DNA of 64,000 nucleotides, from positions 310,001-374,000 of the forward strand of contig NZ_CP154631.1 of the NCBI RefSeq assembly GCF_039555755.1, given 5' to 3'. Below the pieces are notes generated by a model. That model saw only the letters and a program-made list of their open reading frames with translations. It was not told the origin of the DNA and ran no database searches. Positions 7,776 to 17,423 of the stretch are shown piece by piece (position 1 is the first letter of the stretch; the number at the start of each line of letters is the position of its first letter). The stretch comes from Pseudomonas sediminis. GTDB lineage: Bacteria; Pseudomonadota; Gammaproteobacteria; Pseudomonadales; Pseudomonadaceae. A program made the translations under genes and the position numbers.

Positions 7776-8696
7776 ATGTGGTTTCGCAACCTGCTGGTTT
7801 ACCGCCTCACCCAGGACATTCCTTTCGACGCCGAAGCGCTGGAGACCGCACTGTCCAGCAAACCGGCACGTCCCTGCGCCAGCCAGGAGCTGACCACCTA
7901 CGGCTTCACCGCTCCCTTTGGCAAAGGCGCCGATGCCCCGCTGGTGCATGTCAGCGGCGATTTCCTGCTGATCGGTGCACGCAAGGAAGAACGCATCCTG
8001 CCGGGTTCGGTAGTGCGTGATGCGCTGAAGGAGAAGGTCGACGAGATCGAAAACACCCAGATGCGCAAGGTGTACAAGAAAGAGCGCGACCAGATCAAAG
8101 ACGAGATCGTCCAGACCTTCCTGCCGCGCGCCTTCATCCGTAAATCCGGTACCTTCGCCGCCATCGCGCCGAAACAGGGCCTGATCCTGGTCGACAGCGC
8201 CAGCGCCAAGAAAGCTGAAGACCTGCTGTCTACCCTGCGTGAAGCCATCGGCTCGCTGCCGGTGCGCCCGCTGTCAGTGAAGATCGCACCGACCGCCACC
8301 CTCACCGACTGGCTGAAGAACCAGAGCGCCGCCGAAGGCTTCTTCGTGCTCGACGAGTGCGAGCTGCGTGACACCCACGAAGATGGCGGCGTGGTGCGCT
8401 GCAAGCGCCAGGACCTGACCAGCGAGGAAATCCAGCTGCACCTGTCCACTGGCAAGCAGGTCACCCAACTGTCGCTGGCCTGGCAGGACAAGCTGTCCTT
8501 CGTGCTCGACGACAAGCTGACCATCAAGCGCCTGCGCTTCGAAGACGTGCTGCAGGAGCAGGCCGAACAGGATGGCGGTGACGACGCCCTGGCTCAGCAG
8601 GACGCCAGCTTCATCCTGATGATGATGACCCTGGTGGAGTTCCTGCCGGAGCTGTTCACCGCGCTGGGCGGCGAAGAGATTCCGCAGGGGATCTGA
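7776..8696 (+). CDS. rdgC: Recombination-associated protein RdgC
   Basis: RdgC forms a ring-shaped dimer that binds double-stranded DNA and limits RecA loading, affecting recombination and replication restart. The 306-residue protein starts [18 protein letters not shown], as in the family, and continues with the conserved [40 protein letters not shown] and CELRD blocks. This equals the usual length in Pseudomonas. An in-frame ATG at 7758 would add six residues, but 7776 fits the family N-terminus. The gene converges on edd, with a palindromic repeat between them. Confidence 0.95.
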   Translation: MWFRNLLVYRLTQDIPFDAEALETALSSKPARPCASQELTTYGFTAPFGKGADAPLVHVSGDFLLIGARKEERILPGSVVRDALKEKVDEIENTQMRKVYKKERDQIKDEIVQTFLPRAFIRKSGTFAAIAPKQGLILVDSASAKKAEDLLSTLREAIGSLPVRPLSVKIAPTATLTDWLKNQSAAEGFFVLDECELRDTHEDGGVVRCKRQDLTSEEIQLHLSTGKQVTQLSLAWQDKLSFVLDDKLTIKRLRFEDVLQEQAEQDGGDDALAQQDASFILMMMTLVEFLPELFTALGGEEIPQGI

Positions 8697-8700
8697 TGAC

Positions 8701-8790
8701 CCGCAGGGTGGATCGGGGCGCGCAGCTGACGACCTTTTCATCCACCGCTCGGATCGACGGTGGACAAGCTTCGCGCTGTCCACCCTACCC
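8701..8790. repeat. REP-like palindromic element between rdgC and edd
   Basis: CAGGGTGGAT at the left end pairs with TCCACCCT at the right end. An inner perfect hairpin, GGTGGACA to TGTCCACC, spans 8759-8784. It lies between the stops of two convergent genes, where pseudomonad REP/BIME-like elements commonly sit, and may work as a bidirectional mRNA 3' end. A genome copy count was not possible here. Confidence 0.6.
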
Positions 8791-8792
8791 GC

Positions 8793-10616
8793 TCAGACCA
8801 GCGACTCGAGGCTCTCGGTAAAGACACTGGCGCCCTGCTCCGCCGTGCTGAAGTTGTGGCGCATGAAGGCGAACAGCTCGCGCCCGCAACCACTGGCCGG
8901 AGCAGGCCGCGCCGCCGGCTGGCGCGAGGCGAACTCGGCCTCGTCGACCTGCAGCAGCAGTTCACCGCTCTGACCATCGACGCGAATCAAATCGCCATCG
9001 CGCACCCGCGCCAGCGGCCCGCCATCGAAGGACTCTGGGCAGACATGAATCGCCGCCGGAATCTTGCCCGAGGCACCGGACATGCGCCCGTCGGTGACCA
9101 ACGCCACCTTGAAACCACGATCCTGCAGCACGCCCAGGTATGGCGTCATCTTGTGTAGCTCCGGCATACCGTTGCTGCGCGGCCCCTGGAAACGCACCAC
9201 GGCGACGAAATCGCGCTCCAGCTTGCCGGCCTTGAACGCTTCGACCAGATCCAGCTGATCCTCGAACACCAACGCTGGCGCCTCGACCACCTGATGCTCG
9301 GGCGCCACCGCGGACACCTTCATCACACCACGGCCGAGATTGCCCTGCATCAGGCGCAAGCCGCCTTCAGCCGAGAACGGCCGCGCCACGGGACGCAGCA
9401 CGCTTTCCTCCAGGCTCTCGGTCGGTCCGTCGCGCCAGACCAGCTTGCCGCCCTCGAGGAAGGGCTCGCGGGTGTAGCGCGACAGACCGCGCCCAGCCAC
9501 GGTATTGACCTCTTCATGCAGTAACCCGGCGTCGAGCAGCTCGCGGATCAGGAAGGCCATGCCGCCGGCAGCCTGGAAGTGATTGATGTCGGCCTTGCCA
9601 TTGGGATAGACGTGCGCCAGGGTCGGCACCACTTCGGACAGATCGGCCATGTCCTGCCAGGTCAGCAGAATGCCGGCGGCGCGGGCGATGGCCGGCATGT
9701 GCAGGGTATGGTTGGTGGAGCCGCCGGTGGCATGCAGGGCGACGATGGAGTTGACCAGGCAGCGCTCGTCGACAATCTCGCCGATGGGCATGAACTGACC
9801 GCTCTGCTTGGTCAGACGCGTGACCTGCTGCGCGGCCTCACGGGTCAGCTCATCACGCAGCGGCGTGCCCGGATTGATGAAGGATGCGCCCGGCAGATGC
9901 AGGCCCATCACCTCCATCAGCAGTTGATTGGTATTGGCCGTGCCGTAGAAGGTACAGGTGCCCGGCCCGTGGTAGGCGGCCATTTCCGCTGCCAGCAGCT
10001 CGTCGCGGGTTGCCTTGCCTTCGGCGTAACGCTGACGCACATCGGCCTTCTCCTTGTTGGACAGGCCCGAGGTCATCGGCCCGGCCGGTACGAACATCGA
10101 CGGCAAATGACCGAAACGCAGCGCGCCCATCACCAGGCCCGGTACGATCTTGTCGCACACACCCAGATACAACGCGGCGTCGAACATGTTGTGCGACAGC
10201 GCCACCGCAGTGGACATGGCAATCACCTCGCGACTGGCAATGCCCAGTTCCATGCCCGGCTCGCCCTGCGTCACACCATCGCACATGGCCGGTACGCCAC
10301 CGGCGAACTGGCCCACCGAACCCAGGTCGCGCAGGGCCTGCTTGATCTGCTCGGGAAAGGTCTCGTAGGGCTGGTGCGCCGACAACATGTCGTTGTAAGC
10401 AGAAACGATGGCCACGTTGGCGGCATCCATCAGGCGCAGGGTCTGCTTGTCGTCACCACTGCAACCGGCGACACCGTGAGCGAAGTTGGCGCACTGCAGC
10501 TTGCCACGCTGCGGCCCTTCGCTGGCGGCGGCACGGATCATCTCCAGGTAGCGCTGGCGCGTGGCGCGGCTGCGCTCGACAAGACGTTCGGTAACTTCAA
10601 CAACGCGGGGGTGCAT
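8793..10616 (-). CDS. edd: Phosphogluconate dehydratase (Entner-Doudoroff)
   Basis: Edd converts 6-phosphogluconate to 2-keto-3-deoxy-6-phosphogluconate, the committed step of the Entner-Doudoroff pathway that pseudomonads use for glucose. It belongs to the IlvD/Edd iron-sulphur dehydratases. The 607-residue length and the sequence are typical: the N-terminus [62 protein letters not shown] and [18 protein letters not shown]. It is divergent from gap with a HexR-type operator between them, so repression by HexR, relieved by KDPG, is expected. In P. aeruginosa and P. putida edd leads an edd-glk-gltR operon; here it is followed by a convergent gene and so stands alone. Confidence 0.97.
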   Translation of the reverse strand: MHPRVVEVTERLVERSRATRQRYLEMIRAAASEGPQRGKLQCANFAHGVAGCSGDDKQTLRLMDAANVAIVSAYNDMLSAHQPYETFPEQIKQALRDLGSVGQFAGGVPAMCDGVTQGEPGMELGIASREVIAMSTAVALSHNMFDAALYLGVCDKIVPGLVMGALRFGHLPSMFVPAGPMTSGLSNKEKADVRQRYAEGKATRDELLAAEMAAYHGPGTCTFYGTANTNQLLMEVMGLHLPGASFINPGTPLRDELTREAAQQVTRLTKQSGQFMPIGEIVDERCLVNSIVALHATGGSTNHTLHMPAIARAAGILLTWQDMADLSEVVPTLAHVYPNGKADINHFQAAGGMAFLIRELLDAGLLHEEVNTVAGRGLSRYTREPFLEGGKLVWRDGPTESLEESVLRPVARPFSAEGGLRLMQGNLGRGVMKVSAVAPEHQVVEAPALVFEDQLDLVEAFKAGKLERDFVAVVRFQGPRSNGMPELHKMTPYLGVLQDRGFKVALVTDGRMSGASGKIPAAIHVCPESFDGGPLARVRDGDLIRVDGQSGELLLQVDEAEFASRQPAARPAPASGCGRELFAFMRHNFSTAEQGASVFTESLESLV

Positions 10617-10710
10617 GGGGAATCTCCAGGCTAGCTTCTAGCGTCTGTTCGTATTTACAACAAAATACTGCCACTCAGCGGGCTTGATTTCTATAGCAAT
10701 GGGAATAATC

Positions 10711-10725
10711 TTGTAATTACAACAA
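10711..10725. promoter_or_regulatory. HexR-type operator in the edd/gap divergent promoter region
   Basis: TTGTAATTACAACAA fits the published HexR consensus TTGT-N7-ACAA and also contains the palindrome TTGTAATTACAA. It lies 22 bases before the gap start codon and 95 bases from the edd start. HexR is known in Pseudomonas to repress edd, gap-1 and zwf until KDPG accumulates. A related, weaker match (TTGTTGTAAATACGA on the minus strand) sits near 10650, closer to edd. Confidence 0.75.
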
Positions 10726-10746
10726 CAAATTGACGAGACCCTCACC

Positions 10747-11748
10747 ATGACACTACGAATCGCCATCAATGGCTTCGGCCGCATCGGCCGCAACGTGCTA
10801 CGCGCACTCTATACCCAGAATTATCGCCAGCACCTGCAAGTCGTGGCCATCAACGACCTGGGCGACAGCGCGATCAATGCCCACCTGCTGCAATATGACA
10901 GCGTCCACGGCCATTTCCCTGAAGAAGTTAAAGTCGACGGCGAAAGCCTGTGGATCAAGGGTGATCGCATCGCCGTCAGCGCCATTCGCAACCCGGCAGA
11001 GCTGCCCTGGAAAACCCATCAGGTCGATGTGGTGCTGGAATGCACCGGGCTGTTCACCGAACGGGACAAAGCCGCCGCGCACCTCGCCGCCGGAGCGCGC
11101 AAGGTGCTGATCTCCGCACCGGCCAAGGGCGCCGACGCCACCGTCGTATTTGGCGTCAACGAGCAGGTGCTGACGCCTGACATGCAGATCATCTCCAACG
11201 CATCCTGCACCACCAACTGTCTGGCGCCGGTGGCGCAGGTGCTGCACCGCGAGCTGGGCATCGAGCAGGGGCTGATGACCACCATCCACGCCTACACCAA
11301 TGATCAGAACCTGTCCGACGTTTACCACAGCGACCTGTACCGCGCGCGCTCGGCGACCCAATCAATGATCCCGACCAAGACCGGTGCCGCCGAAGCCGTC
11401 GGTCTGGTGCTGCCGGAGCTGGCTGGCAAACTCACCGGCATGGCGGTTCGAGTGCCGGTGATCAACGTCTCGCTGGTCGACCTGACCCTGCAGGTCAAGC
11501 GCGAGACCACCGCCGAGGAAGTCAACGCCCTGCTCAAGGCTGCCAGCGAGAGGTCTCAGGTGCTGGGCTACAACGCGCTGCCGCTGGTGTCCTGCGACTT
11601 CAACCACAACCCGTTGTCATCGATCTTCGATGCCAACCACACCAAGCTCAGCGGCAAGCTGCTCAAGGTCATGGCCTGGTATGACAACGAGTGGGGCTTC
11701 TCCAACCGCATGCTGGACAACTGCCTGGTCCTGGCCCGCCTGCACTGA
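10747..11748 (+). CDS. gap: Glyceraldehyde-3-phosphate dehydrogenase, type I
   Basis: This enzyme oxidises glyceraldehyde 3-phosphate to 1,3-bisphosphoglycerate in the lower part of sugar catabolism. The 333-residue protein has the NAD-binding [15 protein letters not shown] at the N-terminus and the catalytic cysteine in [12 protein letters not shown] near residue 155. Further family blocks are [33 protein letters not shown] and [12 protein letters not shown] at the C-terminus. It is the Entner-Doudoroff-linked, HexR-regulated gap gene of pseudomonads, as its position opposite edd and the operator show. mgsA begins 13 bases after the stop and is probably co-transcribed. Confidence 0.97.
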   Translation: MTLRIAINGFGRIGRNVLRALYTQNYRQHLQVVAINDLGDSAINAHLLQYDSVHGHFPEEVKVDGESLWIKGDRIAVSAIRNPAELPWKTHQVDVVLECTGLFTERDKAAAHLAAGARKVLISAPAKGADATVVFGVNEQVLTPDMQIISNASCTTNCLAPVAQVLHRELGIEQGLMTTIHAYTNDQNLSDVYHSDLYRARSATQSMIPTKTGAAEAVGLVLPELAGKLTGMAVRVPVINVSLVDLTLQVKRETTAEEVNALLKAASERSQVLGYNALPLVSCDFNHNPLSSIFDANHTKLSGKLLKVMAWYDNEWGFSNRMLDNCLVLARLH

Positions 11749-11761
11749 ACGAGGAGGCTCG

Positions 11762-12226
11762 ATGAGCCGCATCAGCTTCACCCATGCCCAATTGCCGGCG
11801 CGCAAGCGTATTGCCCTGGTGGCGCATGACCACTGCAAAGGCTTCCTACTGGACTGGTGCGAGCGTCAGCGCGACAAGCTGGCGCGCCATGAACTGGTGG
11901 CCACTGGCACCACCGGCCTGCTTCTGAGCAAACGTCTGGATCTGCCGGTGGAAAGCATGATCAGCGGACCGCTGGGTGGCGACCAGCAGATCGGCGCGCG
12001 CATCGCCGAGCAACGCGTGGACATGCTGGTGTTCTTCTGGGACCCCTTCGAACCACAGCCACACGACCCGGACATCAAGGCCCTGCTGCGTGTGGCGGCG
12101 GTGTGGAACATCCCGGTAGCGTGCAACGAGAGCAGTGCCGACTACATGCTCAGCAGCAGCCTGCTGGAGCAACAGCACGAGTATCGCATTCCCGACTATC
12201 AGGCTTATCTGGCGGCTCGCGGGTAG
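11762..12226 (+). CDS. mgsA: Methylglyoxal synthase
   Basis: MgsA converts dihydroxyacetone phosphate to methylglyoxal and phosphate, a bypass that releases phosphate when triose phosphates accumulate. The 154-residue protein matches the family well: RIALVAHDHCKGFLLDWCER with the substrate-binding lysine; ATGTTGLLL; the catalytic aspartate in GPLGGDQQIGARIAE; FFWDPFEPQPHDPDIKALLR; and IPVACNESSADYML. The ATG at 11762 has a perfect AGGAGG site seven bases upstream. Its position directly behind gap places methylglyoxal formation under the same control as triose oxidation. Confidence 0.96.
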   Translation: MSRISFTHAQLPARKRIALVAHDHCKGFLLDWCERQRDKLARHELVATGTTGLLLSKRLDLPVESMISGPLGGDQQIGARIAEQRVDMLVFFWDPFEPQPHDPDIKALLRVAAVWNIPVACNESSADYMLSSSLLEQQHEYRIPDYQAYLAARG

Positions 12227-12281
12227 GGTGTCGCGGGGCCGCCCAAGCCATCATCATTCAGGTGCGCATGGCGCACCCTAC
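12223..12281. repeat. Palindromic intergenic repeat bounded by GTAGGGTG and CACCCTAC
   Basis: GTAGGGTG at 12223-12230 pairs with CACCCTAC at 12274-12281, and an inner hairpin GGTGCGC-ATG-GCGCACC spans 12261-12277. The core GCGCACCCTAC recurs at 23940-23951, so this belongs to a dispersed family. It lies between convergent mgsA and arfB, and its left arm overlaps the mgsA stop. Confidence 0.6.
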
Positions 12282-12300
12282 GTGAGGCCGCCGTTATCCT

Positions 12301-12714
12301 CTAAAAATCCACCTTGCCCCGCCCCGCCTTGATCGCGCCGCGCTTGCTCTTGCCGTCCAGGCGACGCTTCTTCGAGCCTAGGGTCGGTTTGGTCGGGCGG
12401 CGTTTCTTTTCCACCTTGCCGGCACTGCGAATCAACTCGGCAAGACGCTCGAGGGCGTCGGCGCGATTCTGCTCCTGGGTGCGGTACTGCTGCGCCTTGA
12501 TGATCACCACCCCGTCGGCGGTGATACGACTATCCGCAAGCGTCAGCAGACGCTCCTTGTAGAAAGGCGGCAACGACGAGGCCTGGCTGTCGAAGCGCAG
12601 GTGCACGGCACTGGACACCTTGTTGACGTTCTGCCCACCTGCGCCCTGGGCGCGGATGGCGGTCAGTTCGATTTCTTCATCGGGAAGGTGAACACTGTTG
12701 GAGACGATCAGCAT
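12301..12714 (-). CDS. arfB: Alternative ribosome-rescue factor ArfB (peptidyl-tRNA hydrolase)
   Basis: ArfB (YaeJ) releases stalled ribosomes by hydrolysing peptidyl-tRNA. The protein has the class-I release-factor catalytic loop GAGGQNVNK near residue 25, a compact domain to about residue 100, and the long basic C-terminal tail that inserts into the empty mRNA channel (KKRRPTKPTLGSKKRR, KSKRGAIKAG). The ATG at 12714-12712 gives 137 residues; an in-frame GTG two codons earlier is an alternative start. The gene is monocistronic. Confidence 0.93.
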   Translation of the reverse strand: MLIVSNSVHLPDEEIELTAIRAQGAGGQNVNKVSSAVHLRFDSQASSLPPFYKERLLTLADSRITADGVVIIKAQQYRTQEQNRADALERLAELIRSAGKVEKKRRPTKPTLGSKKRRLDGKSKRGAIKAGRGKVDF

Positions 12715-12845
12715 GGCCACGAGTTCTTGGAAAGCATGACCATCAGGATACCCGCCATAACTGTAATCTTTGCTTGAAATTTCCCCACGGCATTCGCGCG
12801 GTGGCTCGGCTAACGTAGCGGCCTGTCTTTTTTCGGAAGCACTCG

Positions 12846-13910
12846 ATGGACTCCATAACCCAGGCGGTACTCGGCGCCAGCATCCAGGGCGCGTTGCTCG
12901 GCCGCTGGCAGGGGCGCAAGGCGCTGCTCTACGGCGCGATGCTCGCCACCGTTCCCGACCTGGATGTGGTCATGGAATACGGCGATGCCGTGGCCAACAT
13001 GACCTACCACCGCGGTTTCAGCCACTCGCTGTTCGTCCTCAGCGGCTTTGCCCTGCTGCTGACCTGGCTGGCCAGGCGCTTTCGCCCTCACCCGGGTTAC
13101 TCGGCCAATCGTTTATTGCTCACGCTGTGGCTGGTGCTGATCACCCACCCGCTGCTGGACGCCTTCACCAGCTACGGCACCCAGCTGTTCTGGCCGCTGA
13201 TGCCAACGCCCACGGCCTGGTCGAGCCTGTTCATCATCGACCCGCTGTATACCCTGCCGTTGATTGCAGCGGTGCTGATCAGCCTGTTCACCGGGTTGCG
13301 CGAGCAGAGTTGGCGCGTACCGGCCGTGGCGCTGGCAGTCTCGACGCTGTACATCGGTTTCAGCCTGGCCGGCAAATTCATGGCCGAGCAGCGCGTGGAG
13401 CGCGAGCTGGCGCGCCAGGGCATCCAGGCCGAACAGCTGTTCACCACACCGACGCCACTCAATACGCTACTGTGGCGCGTCATCGTGCTCGATGGCGAGG
13501 ACTATCACGAAGCCCTGGTCGGCTGGTTCGACGACCAGCCACCGCAACTGCAACGCCTGCCGCGCGGCACGCACCTGCGCGAGCAGTTGACGGCTTCGCC
13601 CATGCACCAGCGGCTGGAGTGGTTCACCGGCGGCGTGCTGCGCTACGACCAGGTCGGCGACCGACTGATCGTCACCGACCTGCGCCTAGGCATGACAGGT
13701 TTTCATCCTTTCCGCTTCGACTTTGCCCACTTGGAGGACGGCCAATGGCAGGTGCATGAACGCATCGACCGACTGCCCTTCGAACGCGGCGAGGTCGAAC
13801 ACCTGGCACTGCTGTTCAAACGCATCTGGCAACCGCAGCTGGAGATTCCATTGCTGGCCTGGGCTGGTGAGTTGCAGAAACCGCTTTTAACTGAGACTCG
13901 CTTGCACTAA
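12846..13910 (+). CDS. YdjM-like membrane-bound metal-dependent hydrolase (DUF457)
   Basis: This 354-residue protein is of the LexA-regulated-YdjM/metal-dependent hydrolase family. It begins MDSITQAVLGASIQGALLGR and carries the family motifs PDLDVV and YHRGFSHSLF, then THPLLDAFTSYGTQLFWP, whose histidines and aspartates probably bind metal. About four membrane helices follow one another between residues 60 and 170. The C-terminal half is soluble (WRVIVLDGEDYHEALVGWFD). The family fold resembles phospholipase C/nuclease P1, but no substrate is known. The gene is on the same strand as the ABC exporter 45 bases downstream and may share a transcript. Confidence 0.88.
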   Translation: MDSITQAVLGASIQGALLGRWQGRKALLYGAMLATVPDLDVVMEYGDAVANMTYHRGFSHSLFVLSGFALLLTWLARRFRPHPGYSANRLLLTLWLVLITHPLLDAFTSYGTQLFWPLMPTPTAWSSLFIIDPLYTLPLIAAVLISLFTGLREQSWRVPAVALAVSTLYIGFSLAGKFMAEQRVERELARQGIQAEQLFTTPTPLNTLLWRVIVLDGEDYHEALVGWFDDQPPQLQRLPRGTHLREQLTASPMHQRLEWFTGGVLRYDQVGDRLIVTDLRLGMTGFHPFRFDFAHLEDGQWQVHERIDRLPFERGEVEHLALLFKRIWQPQLEIPLLAWAGELQKPLLTETRLH

Positions 13911-13955
13911 CGGCGTTACTATCGGCGTTTCCTCTGCCGAGGCAGGACGCCTGCA

Positions 13956-15791
13956 ATGTTGTTTCGCCGCTTCGAATCCCTGATCGACGTCTTCAAACCC
14001 AGCCCTGACGTCGCCCCGCCCGCTGGCATGCTGCGCTTCTACGGTCACTACCTGAAACAGGTGTGGCCGCTGATGCTGGCCGTGCTGGTGATCGGCTTCT
14101 TCGCTGCCCTGATCGAGGTCGCGCTGTTCGCCTTCCTCGGCCAGTTGATCGACATGGCCCAGGCCAGCACGGATGCCAGCAGCTTCTTCAGCGAGCACCA
14201 GAGCGAGCTGCTGTGGATGCTGTTGGTGGCGCTGGTCATCCGCCCCGTGGTGTTCGGCCTGCACAACCTGCTCACCCACCAGGCGGTCAATCCGGGCCTG
14301 ACCAACCTGATTCGCTGGCAGAACCATCGCTACGTACTCAAGCAGAGCCTGAGCTTCTTCCAGAACGACTTCGCCGGGCGTATTGCCCAGCGCGTGATGC
14401 AGACCGGCCCCTCGCTACGCGACTCGGCGATGCAGGTGATCGACGCACTGTGGCATGTGCTGGTCTATGCCGGCAGCGCGCTGTACCTGTTCGCCGCCGC
14501 CGATCTGCGCCTGGTGGTGCCGCTGGCATTGTGGATCGTCGGTTACAGCGCGGCGCTGTGGTACTTCGTGCCGCGCATCAAGGCGCGCTCGGCCGCCGCC
14601 TCCTCGGCGCGCTCGAAAGTCATGGGCCGGGTCGTCGATGGCTACAGCAACATCGCCACGCTCAAACTGTTCGCCCACTCGCAGGAAGAGGAAAGCTACG
14701 CCCGCGAAGCCATGCAGGACCTGCTCGACAAGTTCCGCCTGCAGTCACGCACCATCACTGCGCTGGACTTTCTCATCACCTGCCTCAATGGCGTGCTGAT
14801 CGTCGGCACCGGTGCGCTGGCCCTGTGGCTGTGGAGCCAGTCGCTGATCACCACCGGCGCCATCGCCCTGGCGCTGGGCCTGGTGATCCGCATCAACAAC
14901 ATGGCCGAATGGATCATGTGGGTGGTCAACGGCATCTTCGAGAACGTCGGCACCGTGCAGGACGGCATGCAGAGCATCGTGCAGCCACGCCAGGTACTTG
15001 ACCGCGCCGACGCCAAGCCGATCCAGGTGCAGCAGGGCAGCGTGCGCTTCGACGACATCCATTTCCACTACAGTAAGCGCGGCGGCGTGATCGCCGGCCT
15101 CAGCATCGATATTCGCCCCGGCGAAAAGATCGGCCTGGTCGGTCCGTCCGGCGCCGGCAAGTCGACCCTGGTCAACCTGCTGCTACGCCTCTATGACCTG
15201 GAAAGCGGCCGCATCCTGATCGACGATCAGGATATCGCCACGGTGACCCAGGAGAGCCTGCGCGCCAACATCGGCGTGGTGACCCAGGACACCTCACTGC
15301 TGCACCGCTCGATCCGCGACAACCTGCGCTACGGCAAGCCGGCTGCCAGCGACGAGGAGCTGTGGGAGGCGGTACGCAAGGCCCGCGCCGATGCCTTCAT
15401 CCCCACCCTCGACGACAGCCAGGGCAGCCGTGGCATGGATGCGCAGGTCGGTGAACGCGGCGTGAAGCTGTCCGGCGGTCAGCGCCAGCGCATCGCCATC
15501 GCCCGCGTGCTGCTCAAGGACGCGCCGATCCTGGTGCTGGACGAAGCCACCTCGGCACTGGATTCGGAAGTGGAAGCGGCCATTCAGGAAAGCCTGGACA
15601 GCCTGATGGAAGGCAAGACGGTGATCGCCATCGCTCACCGCCTGTCGACCATCGCACGGATGGATCGCCTTGTCGTGATCGACCAAGGCCAGGTCATCGA
15701 AACCGGCACCCACGCCGAGCTGATTGCCCAGGGCGGCCTGTATGCACGCCTGTGGCAGCACCAGACCGGAGGATTCGTCGGGGTGGAGTAA
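13956..15791 (+). CDS. ABC transporter, fused permease and ATPase (MsbA/MDR-type exporter)
   Basis: This 611-residue half-transporter forms an exporter dimer in the inner membrane. The N-terminal type-I exporter membrane domain (about 30-330) has six predicted helices, for example VWPLMLAVLVIGFFAALIEV. The nucleotide-binding domain (about 355-600) has Walker A GPSGAGKSTL, the Q-loop VTQDTSLLH, the signature LSGGQRQRIAIARVLL, Walker B ILVLDEATSALD and the H-loop IAIAHRLST. The substrate is unknown; lipids or drugs are typical of the family. A classical pseudomonad repeat follows the stop immediately. Confidence 0.93.
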   Translation: MLFRRFESLIDVFKPSPDVAPPAGMLRFYGHYLKQVWPLMLAVLVIGFFAALIEVALFAFLGQLIDMAQASTDASSFFSEHQSELLWMLLVALVIRPVVFGLHNLLTHQAVNPGLTNLIRWQNHRYVLKQSLSFFQNDFAGRIAQRVMQTGPSLRDSAMQVIDALWHVLVYAGSALYLFAAADLRLVVPLALWIVGYSAALWYFVPRIKARSAAASSARSKVMGRVVDGYSNIATLKLFAHSQEEESYAREAMQDLLDKFRLQSRTITALDFLITCLNGVLIVGTGALALWLWSQSLITTGAIALALGLVIRINNMAEWIMWVVNGIFENVGTVQDGMQSIVQPRQVLDRADAKPIQVQQGSVRFDDIHFHYSKRGGVIAGLSIDIRPGEKIGLVGPSGAGKSTLVNLLLRLYDLESGRILIDDQDIATVTQESLRANIGVVTQDTSLLHRSIRDNLRYGKPAASDEELWEAVRKARADAFIPTLDDSQGSRGMDAQVGERGVKLSGGQRQRIAIARVLLKDAPILVLDEATSALDSEVEAAIQESLDSLMEGKTVIAIAHRLSTIARMDRLVVIDQGQVIETGTHAELIAQGGLYARLWQHQTGGFVGVE

Positions 15792-15794
15792 AAC

Positions 15795-15889
15795 TGTGGG
15801 AGGGGCTTCAGCCGCGACTCGCCGCTACGACTGCATGGATGCAGGAGGTAGAGCGAAGCAGGATGCCAGAGCCGAAAGCGCCTCCCACA
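15795..15889. repeat. Pseudomonas-type repeat starting GTGGGAGGGGCTTCAGCC
   Basis: The inverted arms TGTGGGAGG (15795-15803) and CCTCCCACA (15881-15889) enclose about 77 bases. The left arm continues GGGCTTCAGCCGCGA, the widespread pseudomonad repeat head. It sits between two convergent genes (ABC exporter and DEAD-box helicase) and fills the whole spacer. Confidence 0.75.
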
Positions 15890-15898
15890 ACAGCCAGA

Positions 15899-17224
15899 TT
15901 ACTCCGCAGCCGGCTTCTTGCGCTTGAGCGGCGCGCTGCCATCTTCACTGACCAACGACGATGGCTTGCCAGCCGGGCGTGGGCCGGTCTTGCGCTTGGA
16001 TGCGGTAGCCTTTTTCGGGTCTTTCTTCTCGGTCTTTTTCTTCTTGCTGCCGGCGGCCTTGCCGGACGCCTTGAGGTTCTTCGGCCCCTGGTAGACGCCT
16101 TTCAGCTCCTTGATGGTGCGACGCTCGAAACGCTGTTTGAGGTAGCGCTCGATGCTTGACATCAGGTTCCAATCGGTGTGACAGATCAGCGACACCGCCA
16201 GGCCTTCGCCCCCGGCGCGGCCGGTACGGCCGATGCGGTGCACGTACTCATCGCCGGAACGCGGCATGTCGAAGTTGATCACCAGATCGAGGCCTTCGAC
16301 GTCCAGGCCACGCGCCGCCACGTCGGTGGCCACCAGCACCTTGACCGCGCCCTGGCGCAGGCGCTCGATGGCCAGTTTACGATCCTTCTGGTCTTTCTCG
16401 CCATGCAGCACGAACGCCTTGACCCCGGCGGTCACTAGCTTGCCGTACAGGCGGTCGGCCTGCACACGGGTGTTGGTGAAGACGATGGCCTTGTCGTAGG
16501 CCTCGTTGGTCAGCAACCAGTCGACCAGCTGTTCCTTGTGGTAGTTGTGGTCGGCCGTGATGATCTGCTGGCGGGTACCCTCATTGAGCTGGCTGACGCT
16601 GTTGAGCATCAGGTGCTGCGGCTCCTTGAGCACCTTGGCGACCATCTCGCGCAGGCCATTGCCGCCGGTGGTGGCGGAGAACAGCAGGGTCTGGTGTGGC
16701 CCGCAGGCTTCGGCCAGACGCTGGGCGTCTTCGGCAAAGCCCATGTCGAGCATGCGGTCAGCCTCGTCGAACACCAGCACTTCGACCTCGTCCAGCGGCA
16801 GATTGCCGGCGTTGGCGTGCTCGATCAGGCGGCCCGGCGTGCCGATCAGAATATCGATCTTGCGCATCATCGCGGCCTGCACCTTGAAGTCCTCGCCACC
16901 GGTCACCAGACCGGCCTTGAGGAAGGTGAACTGGCCGAAGCGCTCGACTTCCTTGAGCGTCTGCTGGGCCAGCTCGCGGGTCGGCAGCAGGATCAGCGCA
17001 CGAATGCTCAGACGCTGCTTGGAGTTGCCGTCACCGAGCAGGCGATTGAGCAGCGGCAGAACGAAAGCGGCGGTCTTGCCGCTGCCGGTCTGGGCAATCA
17101 CCCGTAGGTCCTTGCCCTCCAGCGCAGGCGGAATCGCTGCCGCCTGCACCGGAGTCGGCTCGACGAAATTAAGCTCGGCCACGGCTTTCAGCAGGCGTTC
17201 ATGCAGGGCGAATTGGGCAAACAC
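15899..17224 (-). CDS. DEAD-box ATP-dependent RNA helicase (SrmB/RhlE-like)
   Basis: This 441-residue RNA helicase probably acts in ribosome assembly or RNA turnover in the cytoplasm. The Q motif is in FVEPTPVQAAAIPPAL. Motif I is AQTGSGKTAAF, motif Ia PTRELAQQ, motif II FDEADRMLDMGF (DEAD) and motif III SATT. The second RecA fold has VATDVAARGLDVEGLDLVIN and the HRIGRTGRAG motif VI. The C-terminal tail from about residue 375 is strongly basic (KKKKTEKKDPKKATASKRK) and is probably for RNA binding. The start is GTG at 17224-17222, with GAGG about ten bases upstream. Assignment to a named helicase is not safe from sequence alone. Confidence 0.92.
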   Translation of the reverse strand: MFAQFALHERLLKAVAELNFVEPTPVQAAAIPPALEGKDLRVIAQTGSGKTAAFVLPLLNRLLGDGNSKQRLSIRALILLPTRELAQQTLKEVERFGQFTFLKAGLVTGGEDFKVQAAMMRKIDILIGTPGRLIEHANAGNLPLDEVEVLVFDEADRMLDMGFAEDAQRLAEACGPHQTLLFSATTGGNGLREMVAKVLKEPQHLMLNSVSQLNEGTRQQIITADHNYHKEQLVDWLLTNEAYDKAIVFTNTRVQADRLYGKLVTAGVKAFVLHGEKDQKDRKLAIERLRQGAVKVLVATDVAARGLDVEGLDLVINFDMPRSGDEYVHRIGRTGRAGGEGLAVSLICHTDWNLMSSIERYLKQRFERRTIKELKGVYQGPKNLKASGKAAGSKKKKTEKKDPKKATASKRKTGPRPAGKPSSLVSEDGSAPLKRKKPAAE

Positions 17225-17423
17225 GGGGGCACTACCTCAGAGAAATCGACAAAACGGTGCATAGCCTAACGGTTTCCGCCGCCGGGGCCGAATTTCTTTG
17301 CATGAAACTCGCGTTCAGGCGACGACGGGCGGCCGCTTGGCGGCGCCGTCCGGCTATAGGCGAACGGGAACCGAAGCGACTCGCCCACCATCTAATCGGC
17401 ATCATCCTCCAGGGAGTGCCGCC

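Noticed and set aside
12770..13759. Alternative plus-strand frame across the YdjM-like gene
   Set aside because: The 12846-13910 frame carries membrane helices and metal motifs; the alternative has none.
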